Shown here: positions 27,500 to 36,306 of the stretch, piece by piece
Numbering within the stretch: position 1 is the first letter of the stretch
Layout: each line of letters opens with the position of its first letter
Assembly (NCBI GenBank): GCA_947501805.1
Contig: CANMXJ010000005.1
Span: 230,590-294,589, forward strand
DNA length: 64,000 nucleotides
Reading direction: 5' to 3'
Source of the DNA: an uncultured Sulfitobacter sp.
GTDB lineage: Bacteria > Pseudomonadota > Alphaproteobacteria > Rhodobacterales > Rhodobacteraceae
Position numbers and translations under genes: made by a program
Notes under the pieces: model-generated
What the model saw: only the letters and a program-made list of their open reading frames with translations
Database searches by the model: none
What the model was told of the DNA's origin: nothing

Positions 27500-28608
27500 C
27501 AGTCTGTTGCCCCCGCTCTGCGCGACCGGCGGATCGCCAGGAACACTCTTTCCAGTGGCATGCGAACCATGTTGTCCAATGCGCCGGTGAACAGGATGAC
27601 CAAGGCTTGAATGACCACGATCAATTCACGCGGGATCGATGTCCACAGCGCTAGTTCCGCGCCCCCTTGGTACAGGAACCCGAACAGGATTGCCGCGATG
27701 AATACGCCGACAGGATGCGAACGCCCCATGAGCGCCACCGCGATGCCGATGAAGCCCGCCCCTTCGGTTGAGTTCAAAACAAGTCGTTCCGCCTCGCCCA
27801 TCACATTGTTTGTCGCCATCAGGCCCGCCAGTGCCCCTGAGATGATCATCGTGATCATGGTGATTTTGAAGGGGGATATGCCTGCATATTTCGCAGCTGA
27901 TTCCGAGTGACCGTAAGCGCGGATTTCATATCCCAAACGGGTGCGCCAGATCAGCAGCCAAAGGCCGAAACAGGCCGCGATTGCGACAAGGAAAGACACG
28001 TTTGCAGGCGCGGCCTTGGAGAACTCGATGCCCAAAGGGGCCAATAATTCATGCAAGGTGGGCAGATGCGTAGCGTCTGGAAACTTGGCTGAGGCAGGGT
28101 CCATCTGGCCCTTGGGACGCATAATATTAACCAGCATGTAGTTCAGCAGTGCGGCAGCGATAAAGTTGAACATGATTGTGGTGATCACGATATGGCTGCC
28201 GCGCTTGACCTGTAGCCATGCAGGAATGGCGGCCCAGATTGCGCCAAACAATCCAGCCATAAGCGCCGCGCCGAGCAACGCCAGCGTCCAATGCGGCCAG
28301 GGGATGTAAAGACAGGCAAAAGCCACACCAAGGCCGCCGAGCATCGCCTGACCTTCGCCACCGATGTTAAACAGGCGGGCATGAAAGGCGATAGCGACGG
28401 CCAAACCCGTAAACATGAAGTTGGTCGCGTAATACAACGTGTAACCCCAGCCGTAGGTCGAGCCCAATGCGCCCGCCACCATCAGCTTCACCGCCGCCAC
28501 CGGGTCTTCACCGATGGCAAGGATCACAAGCGCCGAAATGATGGCAGCCAGCAGCAGGGAAATCAGCGGGACAAGGACCACTTCGGCCCATTTTGGCATC
28601 ACATCCAT
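27499..28608 (-). CDS. ABC transporter permease, nucleoside/BmpA type (NupP-like)
   Basis: A 369-residue permease with about ten membrane segments. HARLFNIGGEGQAMLGGLG and GYEIRAYGHSESAAKYAGIS are motifs of the first permease of this transporter class. The start at 28608 is clear: AAGGAGG lies seven bases before it, inside the last codons of the ATPase gene. A longer reading would overlap the ATPase. It pairs with the NupQ-like permease to form the membrane channel. Confidence 0.92.
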   Translation of the reverse strand: MDVMPKWAEVVLVPLISLLLAAIISALVILAIGEDPVAAVKLMVAGALGSTYGWGYTLYYATNFMFTGLAVAIAFHARLFNIGGEGQAMLGGLGVAFACLYIPWPHWTLALLGAALMAGLFGAIWAAIPAWLQVKRGSHIVITTIMFNFIAAALLNYMLVNIMRPKGQMDPASAKFPDATHLPTLHELLAPLGIEFSKAAPANVSFLVAIAACFGLWLLIWRTRLGYEIRAYGHSESAAKYAGISPFKITMITMIISGALAGLMATNNVMGEAERLVLNSTEGAGFIGIAVALMGRSHPVGVFIAAILFGFLYQGGAELALWTSIPRELIVVIQALVILFTGALDNMVRMPLERVFLAIRRSRRAGATD

Positions 28609-28609
28609 T

Positions 28610-30250
28610 TCAGACCTCCTTGTGCGGATCACCGCTGACGTGCGCAAGGTTCGCCTCGACCTCCGCCACATCATGCGGTGCGTCCGTGTCCGTGATGCCC
28701 GCCATCAGCAGGCCCAGTTCTTTTTCATCTGTTTGATCAGGCAGGCGTTCGCCCATGATCCGGCCATCAAACATCACCGCAATCCTGTCACTCAATGCAA
28801 GGATTTCTTCCAGTTCGACTGATACCAGCAAGATCGCCTTGCCCTGATCGCGCAGTGCGACGATTTGTTGGTGGATGAATTCAATCGCACCGATGTCGAC
28901 GCCGCGGGTTGGTTGTCCGATCAACAACAAATCGGGATTGCGTTCGATCTCGCGCGCCAGCACGATTTTCTGCTGGTTCCCGCCCGAGAAATTCTTGGCG
29001 GCAAGTTTCGGATTGGGCGGACGGACGTCGAAACGCTCCATTTTTTCGGCAGTGTCTTCGCGAATGGCGTTGTTGTTCATCAAGATGCCTGAGCGGTACG
29101 CAGGATCATGATGGTATCCGAAAGCCGTGTTTTCCCACGCCTGATACTCCATGATCAGACCTTCACGCTGACGATCTTCCGGCACATGGGCCACCCCGCG
29201 TGCGCGGCGTGACTGACCGTCCGAATATCGCCCCGTCAGGTCAAGGGGTTGACCGTTCAGCATGACCTCGCCTGTGCCGTCTTCATAGCCGCCCAAGACT
29301 TCGAGCAGTTCCGACTGACCATTGCCTGCAACTCCCGCGATGCCGACAATTTCGCCTGCACGGACTTGCAAGTCGATCCCGCGCAGACGTTCAACGCCCT
29401 TGTCGTCGATGACTTTGAGGTTTTTGACATCCAGCACCACATCGCCCGGCGTTGAAGGTGTTTTATTCACCTGAAGCAAGACCTTGCGCCCTACCATCAG
29501 TTCTGCGAGCTCCGCTGGAGAGGTATCCGACGTTTTGACGGTTGCAGTCATCTCGCCGCGCCGCATCACGGATACTGTGTCGGTGGCTTCCATAATCTCA
29601 CGCAGCTTGTGGGTGATCAGGATGATCGTTTTGCCTTCGGATTTCAGCCGTCCGAGAATGCGAAACAACTGGTCTGCCTCGGCAGGGGTCAGCACGCCAG
29701 TCGGCTCATCGAGAATCAGAATATCGGCCTGTCGGTACAGCGCCTTGAGGATTTCAACGCGTTGTTGCATGCCCACGCCAATGTCCTGAATAAGCGCGTC
29801 AGGGTCCACGTTCAGCCCGTAATCTGCGGCCAGCTCAACCAATGTGCGCCGTGCCTTTGCCAGTGAGGGGCGCAGCATCATGCCGTCTTCAGCACCAAGA
29901 ATGATATTCTCGAGCACCGTAAAATTTTCAACCAGTTTGAAGTGCTGGAACACCATCCCGATGCCTGCGGCGATCGCGGCCTGACTGTCAGGAATGTCTT
30001 TCTTGGACCCGTTGATCCAGATTTCACCTTTATCAGCTTTGTAAAAGCCATAGAGGATCGACATCAGCGTCGATTTACCCGCACCGTTTTCGCCGATGAT
30101 CCCGTGGATCGTGCCGGGCATGACGCGGATCGAAATGTCTTTGTTTGCCTGGACCGGACCAAAGGCTTTTGAAATACCCTTGAGTTCGATTGCATGAGCC
30201 GAAGTGGGAGCGGCAGTTGCCTGCCGCTCCAGTGTTTTGTCGTCAGTCAC
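28610..30250 (-). CDS. ABC transporter ATP-binding protein with two ATPase domains (NupO-like)
   Basis: A 546-residue ATPase with two nucleotide-binding domains, as in sugar and nucleoside importers. The first has Walker A GENGAGKST (about 53-61). The second has the degenerate GVAGNGQSE Walker A usual in this class, plus the signature NFSGGNQQKIVLA. The start codon is GTG placed directly after the binding-protein stop codon with no spacer. It drives import through the two downstream permeases. Confidence 0.94.
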   Translation of the reverse strand: MTDDKTLERQATAAPTSAHAIELKGISKAFGPVQANKDISIRVMPGTIHGIIGENGAGKSTLMSILYGFYKADKGEIWINGSKKDIPDSQAAIAAGIGMVFQHFKLVENFTVLENIILGAEDGMMLRPSLAKARRTLVELAADYGLNVDPDALIQDIGVGMQQRVEILKALYRQADILILDEPTGVLTPAEADQLFRILGRLKSEGKTIILITHKLREIMEATDTVSVMRRGEMTATVKTSDTSPAELAELMVGRKVLLQVNKTPSTPGDVVLDVKNLKVIDDKGVERLRGIDLQVRAGEIVGIAGVAGNGQSELLEVLGGYEDGTGEVMLNGQPLDLTGRYSDGQSRRARGVAHVPEDRQREGLIMEYQAWENTAFGYHHDPAYRSGILMNNNAIREDTAEKMERFDVRPPNPKLAAKNFSGGNQQKIVLAREIERNPDLLLIGQPTRGVDIGAIEFIHQQIVALRDQGKAILLVSVELEEILALSDRIAVMFDGRIMGERLPDQTDEKELGLLMAGITDTDAPHDVAEVEANLAHVSGDPHKEV

Positions 30251-31252
30251 TTAGAAGTCCAATGCTGGGCAGCTGTCGTTGGTGTAATAGGCCACAACCT
30301 CGGTCTCGCCACTGATGATCTTGTCACGTGCCGCATTCACGGCCGCTTCCATTTCAGCAGTCACAAGGGACGCGTTGTTTTCGTCCATAGCAAAGCCGAC
30401 TCCGTCGTCCGCCAGACCCATTGTAACAACCACACCTGTTTCAAGGTCTTCGCCCGCCTTCATCGCTTCATAAACCGCAACATCGACACGCTTCATCATG
30501 GATGTCAGAACTTTACCCGGATGCAGGTGGTTCTGGTTGCTGTCGACACCGATGGACAGGATGCCCTCATCCGCTGCCGTTTGCAGAACGCCAACACCGG
30601 TGCCGCCTGCAGCTGCATAAACCACATCCGCGCCCTGGCTGATCTGGGCTTTGGTGATCTCGGATCCTTTTACCGGGTCATTCCATGCAGAAGGCGTGGT
30701 GCCGGTCATATTAGCAATGATCTTGGCATCGGGGTTCACGGCCTTGACGCCTTGGGCATAGCCGCAGCCAAAGTGGCGGATCAGGGGAACGTCCATGCCA
30801 CCAATAAACCCGACAGTGCCGGTTTTGGATGCCATCGCGGCCATCATGCCGACAAGGTAGGAGCCTTCATGCTCGGCAAAGGCAACCTGACGCACGTTCG
30901 GAATATCAAGCCAGCTTACGTCGATCACGGCGAATTTCGTGTCTGGATAATCCGGTGCCACAGCGGCCAGCGGATCAGCCATGCCAAACCCCATGGTCAC
31001 GATCGGATTTGCGCCCGTTTCGGCAAAGCGGCGCAGAGCCTGCTCGCGCTGTGCTTCGGACTGCATTTCGATTTCACGGAAGGTGCCGCCGGTTTCTTCG
31101 GCCCAACGGGTTGCGCCGTTAAACGCTGCTTCGTTGAAAGACTTGTCGAACTTGCCGCCAAGGTCAAAAATCAGCGCAGGTTCGGCCAATGCAGCACCGG
31201 CGCTCAGCGCCAATGCGGCTGTCGCACCCATGAATTTGGTCATAAGGGTCAT
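30251..31252 (-). CDS. BMP family nucleoside-binding lipoprotein/periplasmic protein
   Basis: A 333-residue solute-binding protein. The signal peptide ends near ALAEP, and the mature protein has LIFDLGGKFDKSFNEAAF, the typical BMP start, with VGFIGGMDVPLIRHFGCGYAQG in the middle. No lipobox cysteine is visible, so it is probably soluble in the periplasm. It captures the purine nucleoside for the downstream ABC genes. It is the first gene of the operon. deoD elsewhere in the window could use the imported nucleosides. Confidence 0.93.
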   Translation of the reverse strand: MTLMTKFMGATAALALSAGAALAEPALIFDLGGKFDKSFNEAAFNGATRWAEETGGTFREIEMQSEAQREQALRRFAETGANPIVTMGFGMADPLAAVAPDYPDTKFAVIDVSWLDIPNVRQVAFAEHEGSYLVGMMAAMASKTGTVGFIGGMDVPLIRHFGCGYAQGVKAVNPDAKIIANMTGTTPSAWNDPVKGSEITKAQISQGADVVYAAAGGTGVGVLQTAADEGILSIGVDSNQNHLHPGKVLTSMMKRVDVAVYEAMKAGEDLETGVVVTMGLADDGVGFAMDENNASLVTAEMEAAVNAARDKIISGETEVVAYYTNDSCPALDF

Positions 31253-31278
31253 GTCGTTTCTCCCAGGTTTTCAATGTT

Positions 31279-31307
31279 GGGGCAGGGCCAGCAGTGGCCC
31301 CTTGCCC
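31279..31307 (-). other. Hairpin in the leader before the BMP transporter operon
   Basis: GGGGCAGGGCCA and TGGCCCCTTGCCC are near-complementary arms around GCAG, lying between the rimI stop and the BMP-protein start. Both genes read leftwards, so it is either an inefficient terminator for tsaB-rimI or a leader structure. There is no T-run on the relevant strand. Confidence 0.35.
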
Positions 31308-31372
31308 ACGATCAAACGATCTGCGTCAAATTAGGCGTCAGCAGCGCGGTAGGGTCAACCGCTTTCTGGAAT

Positions 31373-31807
31373 TTATGTCTGTGATTCAGCGTGCTGACCA
31401 AGGGTCAGGTTGCGCCGAAAGACCAATGCATCAGCGGCAGCACCTTTTCGCGCATAATAGGCTTTACGCTGGCCAACTTGGGTGAAGCCCAATGAAATAT
31501 AAAGCTGTAAAGCGGGTTGGTTGTCTGATGCGACTTCAAGAAATGCGGCTGTTGTTGTCTCTTTGATCGCATCCAGCCATGTGGTGCACAACCGCTGCGC
31601 GATGCCCTGTCGTTGATATGTCGGGTCAACAGCCAGGGTCAAAAGCTCGGATTCGCCTGCCAACGTGCGGGTCAGGGCGAATCCGTGGGGCTCATCAAAT
31701 AATTGAACGAATTTGCTGGCAGACAGGTCTTGGAATTCGCAAGCGCTCCAAGCGCGCTCTGACCGGAAAGCGGCTTTGTGAATTGCAGCCATCTGACCGG
31801 GTGTCAT
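31373..31807 (-). CDS. rimI: RimI-type ribosomal-protein/N-terminal alanine acetyltransferase
   Basis: A 144-residue GNAT enzyme. LLTLAVDPTYQRQGIAQRL is the acetyl-CoA motif and EVASDNQPALQLYISLGFTQVG the motif B with the tyrosine, as in RimI. It acetylates a protein N-terminus, classically ribosomal protein S18. The start at 31807 overlaps the tsaB stop by four bases (ATGA); tsaB-rimI pairing is very common in bacteria and supports the assignment. A longer reading inside tsaB is not used. Confidence 0.88.
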   Translation of the reverse strand: MTPGQMAAIHKAAFRSERAWSACEFQDLSASKFVQLFDEPHGFALTRTLAGESELLTLAVDPTYQRQGIAQRLCTTWLDAIKETTTAAFLEVASDNQPALQLYISLGFTQVGQRKAYYARKGAAADALVFRRNLTLGQHAESQT

Positions 31808-32484
31808 GACAGAATCGATGGCGGTTTGTCGCGGGCCGGTGCTGCATCGGGCACCCGCACATAGAGCGGGGCGGGTCGCTCTGCCATGTCGAAGTTCTTT
31901 GCAGCCTTCCACTGCGCGATCCGAGCGATGCGGCCAGCCGGATCGTCGATTTCTGTTGGACTTGCAGTCGCGCCGAGATGCAGTGCGACTTCGTCCGCGT
32001 GATGCCCGGTTACCTGCAAGTTAACACGGCGCAGATGCTCTGGCGGCGCGGCAGGGTCGATAATTTCCGGCGCGGCTGTTGGGCGTCCGTAGCGGAAGGG
32101 TTGCGCATAGGCAGCACCGCGCGGCGCTTGTACAATCACCAATTCGTTTGCGCCGGTCTCAACGCCGTATGGGTCGCGCAGCATCTCGAATGTGGAGACC
32201 GGGATGGCTGGAATGCCGAGACCCAAGGCCAGCCCGCGTGCGGCAGAGACCGAGATGCGGATACCGGTAAAATTGCCGGGGCCAACCCCGACAGCGATCG
32301 CCGTCAGGTCTTGGTAGGTGAGTTTGGACGCGGCAAGGACTTCCTCGCACAAGACAAGAATGCGTTCTGCCTGCCCTTTTGCCATCGGTTCGCAAGCTGT
32401 TTGCTGCAAAGCGTCCCGTGCAAAAACAGCAGCCGCGCAATGCGCGGCTGAAGTATCAAAAGCCAATATCGTTGGATAGGACAT
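31804..32484 (-). CDS. tsaB: tRNA threonylcarbamoyladenosine biosynthesis protein TsaB
   Basis: A 226-residue ASKHA-fold protein. The N-terminus ILAFDTSAAHCAAAV and GVGPGNFTGIRISVSAARGLA are the family hallmarks. TsaB pairs with TsaD and TsaE to make the t6A modification at tRNA position 37; TsaB is the non-catalytic partner. The stop overlaps rimI. The gene is 11 bases after the Nfu gene stop, so nfu, tsaB and rimI may share a transcript. Confidence 0.93.
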   Translation of the reverse strand: MSYPTILAFDTSAAHCAAAVFARDALQQTACEPMAKGQAERILVLCEEVLAASKLTYQDLTAIAVGVGPGNFTGIRISVSAARGLALGLGIPAIPVSTFEMLRDPYGVETGANELVIVQAPRGAAYAQPFRYGRPTAAPEIIDPAAPPEHLRRVNLQVTGHHADEVALHLGATASPTEIDDPAGRIARIAQWKAAKNFDMAERPAPLYVRVPDAAPARDKPPSILS

Positions 32485-32495
32485 AAATGCCGTAT

Positions 32496-33056
32496 TTACG
32501 CGACGGGGCGCACTTCGGTCACTTCGGGAATGTAGTGGCGCAGCAGGTTTTCGATGCCCATTTTTAGCGTCAATGTGGATGAAGGACAGCCCGCGCAGGC
32601 ACCCTGCATGTGCAGGTAAACAACACCGCGTTCAAAGCCGTGAAAAGTGATGTCGCCGCCGTCCTGCGCCACAGCAGGTCGCACCCGACTGTCGAGCAAC
32701 TCTTTGATCTGACCAACAATCTCACCGTCTTCACCGGTATGCTCTGCATGACCGGAGGACGGCTTGTGATCTTCGCCCATAACCGGCTGGCCCGATTGGT
32801 AGTGCTCCATAATCGCGCCGAGAAGTGCCGGTTTGATGTGGTCCCATTCGACCGCATCAGCCTTGGTCACTGTGACAAAGTCGATACCAAAGAACACGCC
32901 AGTCACCCCTTCAACAGCGAACAGGCGTGTCGCAAGCGGAGAACTGCCAGCCGTGTCGGCTGTTGGAAAATCTGCTGTGCCGACTTCAAGAACCGACTGG
33001 CCGGGCAGAAATTTCAGCGTTGCGGGGTTTGGCGTGGATTCTGTCTGGATGAACAT
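32496..33056 (-). CDS. Nfu/NifU-type iron-sulfur cluster carrier
   Basis: A 186-residue protein with two domains: an N-terminal Nfu_N domain (MFIQTESTPNPATLKFLPG) and a C-terminal NifU domain (about 110-180) whose CxxC is GACAGCPSS. It binds a [4Fe-4S] cluster between two monomers and delivers it to target enzymes such as SdhB. An Irr-like box lies 60 bases upstream, so expression is probably iron- or heme-controlled. Confidence 0.92.
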   Translation of the reverse strand: MFIQTESTPNPATLKFLPGQSVLEVGTADFPTADTAGSSPLATRLFAVEGVTGVFFGIDFVTVTKADAVEWDHIKPALLGAIMEHYQSGQPVMGEDHKPSSGHAEHTGEDGEIVGQIKELLDSRVRPAVAQDGGDITFHGFERGVVYLHMQGACAGCPSSTLTLKMGIENLLRHYIPEVTEVRPVA

Positions 33057-33115
33057 CGGCGCGTCCTTTGTTAAGCTGGGTCAGATATGCGGATCGCAAG
33101 CCCCGCTTTCAAGTG

Positions 33116-33132
33116 TCTAGAATCATTCTAAA
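33116..33132 (-). promoter_or_regulatory. Irr-type iron control element upstream of the Nfu gene
   Basis: TCTAGAATCATTCTAAA is a near-perfect 17-base palindrome matching the alphaproteobacterial Irr/ICE pattern TTTAGAA-N3-TTCTAAA with one mismatch. It is 60 bases upstream of the Nfu start and just after the universal stress gene stop. Irr represses or activates iron-dependent genes according to heme supply. Confidence 0.65.
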
Positions 33133-33168
33133 CCGCTGCGCGGCTCAGGTCTAGTATTCAAACGTACA

Positions 33169-33627
33169 TCAGGTGATCGCCTCAAGCCGTTCTTTGCTGA
33201 GGTTACCCGGTACAATGGTTATCGGAACGGGCAAGGCACCGGAATTGCGCGTCAACTGCGTGACCAACGGTCCGGGCCCCTTTTTCTTGTCCGATGACGC
33301 CCCCAAAACCAGCACGCCAATATCCGGATCATCGGCAATCTGTGCAATGATTTCATCCGCAGGTTCGCCTTCGCGGATCACCAGTTCCGGCTGTACCGAC
33401 TGCTTGTCGCGCATCCATTTGGCAAAGACTTCGAAGTGGACCTCGATCCGTTCGCGGGCCTCTGAACGCATGATATCCGCAACGCCAATCCAGTGGTTGA
33501 ATTCATCAGGTGGAATGACCGCCAACACTGCAACACCACCACCTGTATGATTTGCCCGCAGCGCGGCAAACCGCATTGCATTCAGGCATTCGGTACTGTC
33601 ATCCAGCACGACTAGAAACTTGCGCAT
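33169..33627 (-). CDS. Universal stress protein (UspA family)
   Basis: A 152-residue Usp-fold protein. The N-terminus KFLVVLDDSTECLNAMRFA and the central VLVLGASSDKKKGPGPLVTQLTRNSGALPVPITIVPG contain the ATP-binding-like region, although the G-2x-G-9x-G(S/T) pattern is altered. AAGGAG precedes the start. It is upstream of the Nfu gene on the same strand, with the Irr-like box between them. The role in stress is general and not more precisely readable. Confidence 0.9.
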   Translation of the reverse strand: MRKFLVVLDDSTECLNAMRFAALRANHTGGGVAVLAVIPPDEFNHWIGVADIMRSEARERIEVHFEVFAKWMRDKQSVQPELVIREGEPADEIIAQIADDPDIGVLVLGASSDKKKGPGPLVTQLTRNSGALPVPITIVPGNLSKERLEAIT

Positions 33628-33726
33628 CTTGGGTCTCCTTCGCGGCGGATCATGGCGTTCCTCGCGCAGCCGCGCAATCGCTAAGTGAGACTGAATTGAT
33701 GATTGGCGGTACTTTGGCAGGACGCT

Positions 33727-34602
33727 TTACTGTTCGGACAGCGCCCAGTCCCAATACATTTCGCGAACGCGTCGCGTCACAGGGTTGGCGTTTGCGCGTA
33801 TTTCATATGCGGTATCATCAAAGGCCGCGACAGGTGTGACTTTCATCATATTACCCGACAGGAAGACTTCGTCGGCGTCATGGAAATCATCAAATGACAG
33901 CACGGTTTCATGCACTTTCAGGCCGTCGGCCTTCATGTTTATCATGTGTCTTTCGCGGGTTATCCCTGCCAGAAAAGTGCCGTTTGGGATGGGGGTGAAG
34001 ACCTCGCCGTCCTTGACCATAAATACGTTTGCCGATGCACTTTCGGCCACGTTGCCCGCGGCATCCGCGACAAGCGCATTGCCGAAGCCTTTGGACCGTG
34101 CCTCAGCCATCATGCGGGCGTTGTTGGGATAAAGGCAGCCTGCTTTGGCGTTGACCACATTGTCCTCCAGCACAGGGCGGCGAAACCGGGTGCGGGTAAG
34201 CGTCGTTGCAGCCTCCGGCGGGGCCATCGGGATTTCTTCGAGACTGATCGCGAACCCAGTAGCACCAGCGCGCGGAACGATGCCCAATTCGTCACCCTCA
34301 AGCGCCCAATACATCGGGCGTATGTAAACCGGCTGGTCCTTGGTGTAGCTGGCCAGCCCTTCGCGCACCATGGCAACCATATCCTGCGTTGAAACAGTTG
34401 GCGTGATCATCAAGGCTTCGGCAGACCGGTTGATGCGTGCGCAGTGTTTCTCAAGGTCCGGTGATACGCCGTCAAAAAGGCGTGCCCCGTCAAAGACTGT
34501 CGTTCCCAGCCATGCGCCGTGATCCGCTGCATTGATCACCATGCGGTCACCATTATGCCATGAGCCCTCAAAAAAGGTCTTGATATTGGTGCCGATTGCC
34601 AT
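33727..34602 (-). CDS. ilvE: Class IV aminotransferase, branched-chain type
   Basis: A 291-residue PLP enzyme. The PLP lysine is K153 in VVNAKAGCLYPN, and downstream are GNVAESASANVFMVKDG and FLAGITRERHM, as in IlvE-like aminotransferases. It should transfer amino groups between branched-chain amino acids and 2-oxoglutarate. Related class IV enzymes (D-amino acid transaminase, aminodeoxychorismate lyase) are shorter or lack several of these motifs. It is followed by a small conserved-looking gene. Confidence 0.85.
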   Translation of the reverse strand: MAIGTNIKTFFEGSWHNGDRMVINAADHGAWLGTTVFDGARLFDGVSPDLEKHCARINRSAEALMITPTVSTQDMVAMVREGLASYTKDQPVYIRPMYWALEGDELGIVPRAGATGFAISLEEIPMAPPEAATTLTRTRFRRPVLEDNVVNAKAGCLYPNNARMMAEARSKGFGNALVADAAGNVAESASANVFMVKDGEVFTPIPNGTFLAGITRERHMINMKADGLKVHETVLSFDDFHDADEVFLSGNMMKVTPVAAFDDTAYEIRANANPVTRRVREMYWDWALSEQ

Positions 34603-34611
34603 GGGTGATCC

Positions 34612-34845
34612 TTACTTTTCGACGCTGCGGTATATGCCTTCGGGCAGGTTCAACGCGGCTGTCAAATCGCGTAACTGTATAAGCGACAGGGTAATACGCG
34701 AGACCTGATCGGTACGCGGATCCCATTGTTCAAACGTGACTTCGCTATCGAACGCCTGCACTGTTACGTCTTCGCGTAGAGGACCTTCGCCCTCATCCAC
34801 TAGGGTGATCACAGAAGCGTCAAATTCGTGTTCAATTGTAAACAT
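34612..34845 (-). CDS. Small acidic protein of unknown function
   Basis: A 77-residue, strongly acidic protein with alternating hydrophobic residues that suggest a small beta-sheet (FTIEHEFDASVITLVDEGE), followed by a helix. No signal or motif is recognised. It lies nine bases upstream of the aminotransferase start on the same strand and is divergent from the M48 protease gene. Proteins like this occur in Rhodobacteraceae but have no assigned role. Confidence 0.7.
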   Translation of the reverse strand: MFTIEHEFDASVITLVDEGEGPLREDVTVQAFDSEVTFEQWDPRTDQVSRITLSLIQLRDLTAALNLPEGIYRSVEK

Positions 34846-34970
34846 GTGCTAAAGGTGCGGCTTTCGGCGGATCATTGCAAGGGCAGGTGCTCAAAGAGTG
34901 GTGATCGGGCTGGTGCAGGACGTTTGGCATGCTAACATGCCCAAGACGATACCGGCAAAAGGACCAGTCC

Positions 34971-35690
34971 ATGATCAAAAAGACTCTAATCGCGGGGGCA
35001 ATGGCCGCTTCCCTTGCGGCCTGCGACGTGGCACCGGTTCAGCAATCTCCGAGCGCGCCGACAACCTCGGCACCTGTCTCGAGCGGTCCTGTACTTTCAG
35101 CCAAGCAGGCCGCGCGCAGTTTTGTGCGCGTAGTTAACACACTGGAGCCTGTGGCCGAACGTGAATGTCGGGCGCGCACGACAGGCGTGAATTGTGATTT
35201 CAATATCGTGGTCGATGACAGGCCGGGCCAGCCTGCCAATGCCTTTCAGACGTTGGATAAACAGGGCCGTCCCGTGGTCGCCTTTACCCTTGCGTTGATC
35301 GCGGATGCGCGTAACGAAGACGAGCTGGCCTTTGTCTTGGGCCATGAAACCGCCCACCACATTGGCGGTCACATTGCCCGCCAACAACAGAATGCGGTCG
35401 CAGGTGCCGTGATCTTTGCGGGTCTCGCAACACTGTCCGGTGGTGGTGCCGAAGCGGTGCGCACTGCGCAGCAACTGGGCGCGCAGGTAGGGGCACGCAC
35501 GTATTCCAAAGACTTTGAACTTGAGGCGGATGCGCTGGGCACGATTATCACGGCGCGCGCTGGCTATGACCCCCTGCGCGGGGCCGAGTTCTTTACCCGC
35601 ATACCCGACCCCGGCGACAAATTCCTCGGCACACATCCGCCGAATGCATCGCGCATCGACGTGGTGCGACGCACAATGGCAGGGCTCTAA
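34971..35690 (+). CDS. M48 family metallopeptidase, lipoprotein
   Basis: A 239-residue zinc protease. The N-terminus is a lipoprotein signal with lipobox AASLAAC (cysteine 18). The zinc motif HETAHH sits near residue 126, and ELEADALG supplies the third ligand, giving the M48 HExxH/E pattern. It should act in the periplasm or inner/outer membrane on misfolded proteins, like BepA/LoiP-type proteases. AAAGGA precedes the ATG. An upstream reading from 34929 has no signal peptide and is not used. Confidence 0.9.
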   Translation: MIKKTLIAGAMAASLAACDVAPVQQSPSAPTTSAPVSSGPVLSAKQAARSFVRVVNTLEPVAERECRARTTGVNCDFNIVVDDRPGQPANAFQTLDKQGRPVVAFTLALIADARNEDELAFVLGHETAHHIGGHIARQQQNAVAGAVIFAGLATLSGGGAEAVRTAQQLGAQVGARTYSKDFELEADALGTIITARAGYDPLRGAEFFTRIPDPGDKFLGTHPPNASRIDVVRRTMAGL

Positions 35691-35736
35691 GCCGCTCTGC
35701 GCAGCGGCTGCACTGCGCAAAACAGACGGGCCAGCA

Positions 35737-35847
35737 ATGAATGAGGCCGAGGCACCGATCAATGCGGTGACCTCGGCCGACAGAGCTAATATGGTGATCT
35801 CTAAATCCGAAACCGTTGAATTGGGTCACTACTATCTGGGTCGTTGA
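35737..35847 (+). other. Short in-frame reading just before the UPF0029 gene
   Basis: An ATG at 35737 opens 36 codons ending with TGA at 35845, and the next gene's ATG follows at once in the same frame. It could be a leader peptide, a coupled small protein, or the front of a gene split by a stop codon. No homology is recognised, so it is listed only as a possible feature. Confidence 0.25.
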
Positions 35848-36306
35848 ATGGAATTACGTTACGTCACTGGTGTCGCCCGGCCAATGGAGGTATTCCTTAC
35901 CTTCGATCTGAAAACAGGACGTGGCGCATTGGCAGAAACACTCACAAAATTGGGCGTTGTCCTGACCGATCGTGGCTCCAAATACGCGGTGTCGGGTGTC
36001 GATGTTGTTGACCGCGCGGGGGTTGATGCAGCCCTCAAGCTGCTCAAACGGGAAAAATCTTACGCCAAAGCCACGCATAATACCTGGGGCGTCTTGATGC
36101 CTGACGGGACGCCGCTCAAGGGGGATGACGGCGAATCCGGTGCTGGCATGGTTATCTTGCGGATGTTGGAGCGCGAGGAACTGTCTGGTCTTTTAATCAT
36201 CGTGACACGCTGGTACGGGGGCAAGCATCTGGGCGGGGATCGCTTTCGCCATGTCCAGACCTGCGTCAACGCCTACCTAGAGCGTCAGCGCAATCGCAAA
36301 GAATAG
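35848..36306 (+). CDS. IMPACT/YigZ (UPF0029) family protein
   Basis: A 152-residue protein whose second part holds the UPF0029 core: KATHNTWGVL, the acidic GDDGESGAG and VTRWYGGKHLGGDRF. The family includes eukaryotic IMPACT and bacterial YigZ, linked to translation or nucleic-acid binding. The first 35 residues lie outside the core, so the true start may be further downstream (for example the ATG at 35884). Its last 30 bases overlap the convergent hemolysin III gene. Confidence 0.8.
   Translation: MELRYVTGVARPMEVFLTFDLKTGRGALAETLTKLGVVLTDRGSKYAVSGVDVVDRAGVDAALKLLKREKSYAKATHNTWGVLMPDGTPLKGDDGESGAGMVILRMLEREELSGLLIIVTRWYGGKHLGGDRFRHVQTCVNAYLERQRNRKE

Noticed and set aside
30194..31384. Long plus-strand reading opposite the BMP binding-protein gene
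   Set aside because: It is the mirror of a well-supported transporter gene on the other strand, and has no recognised domain.
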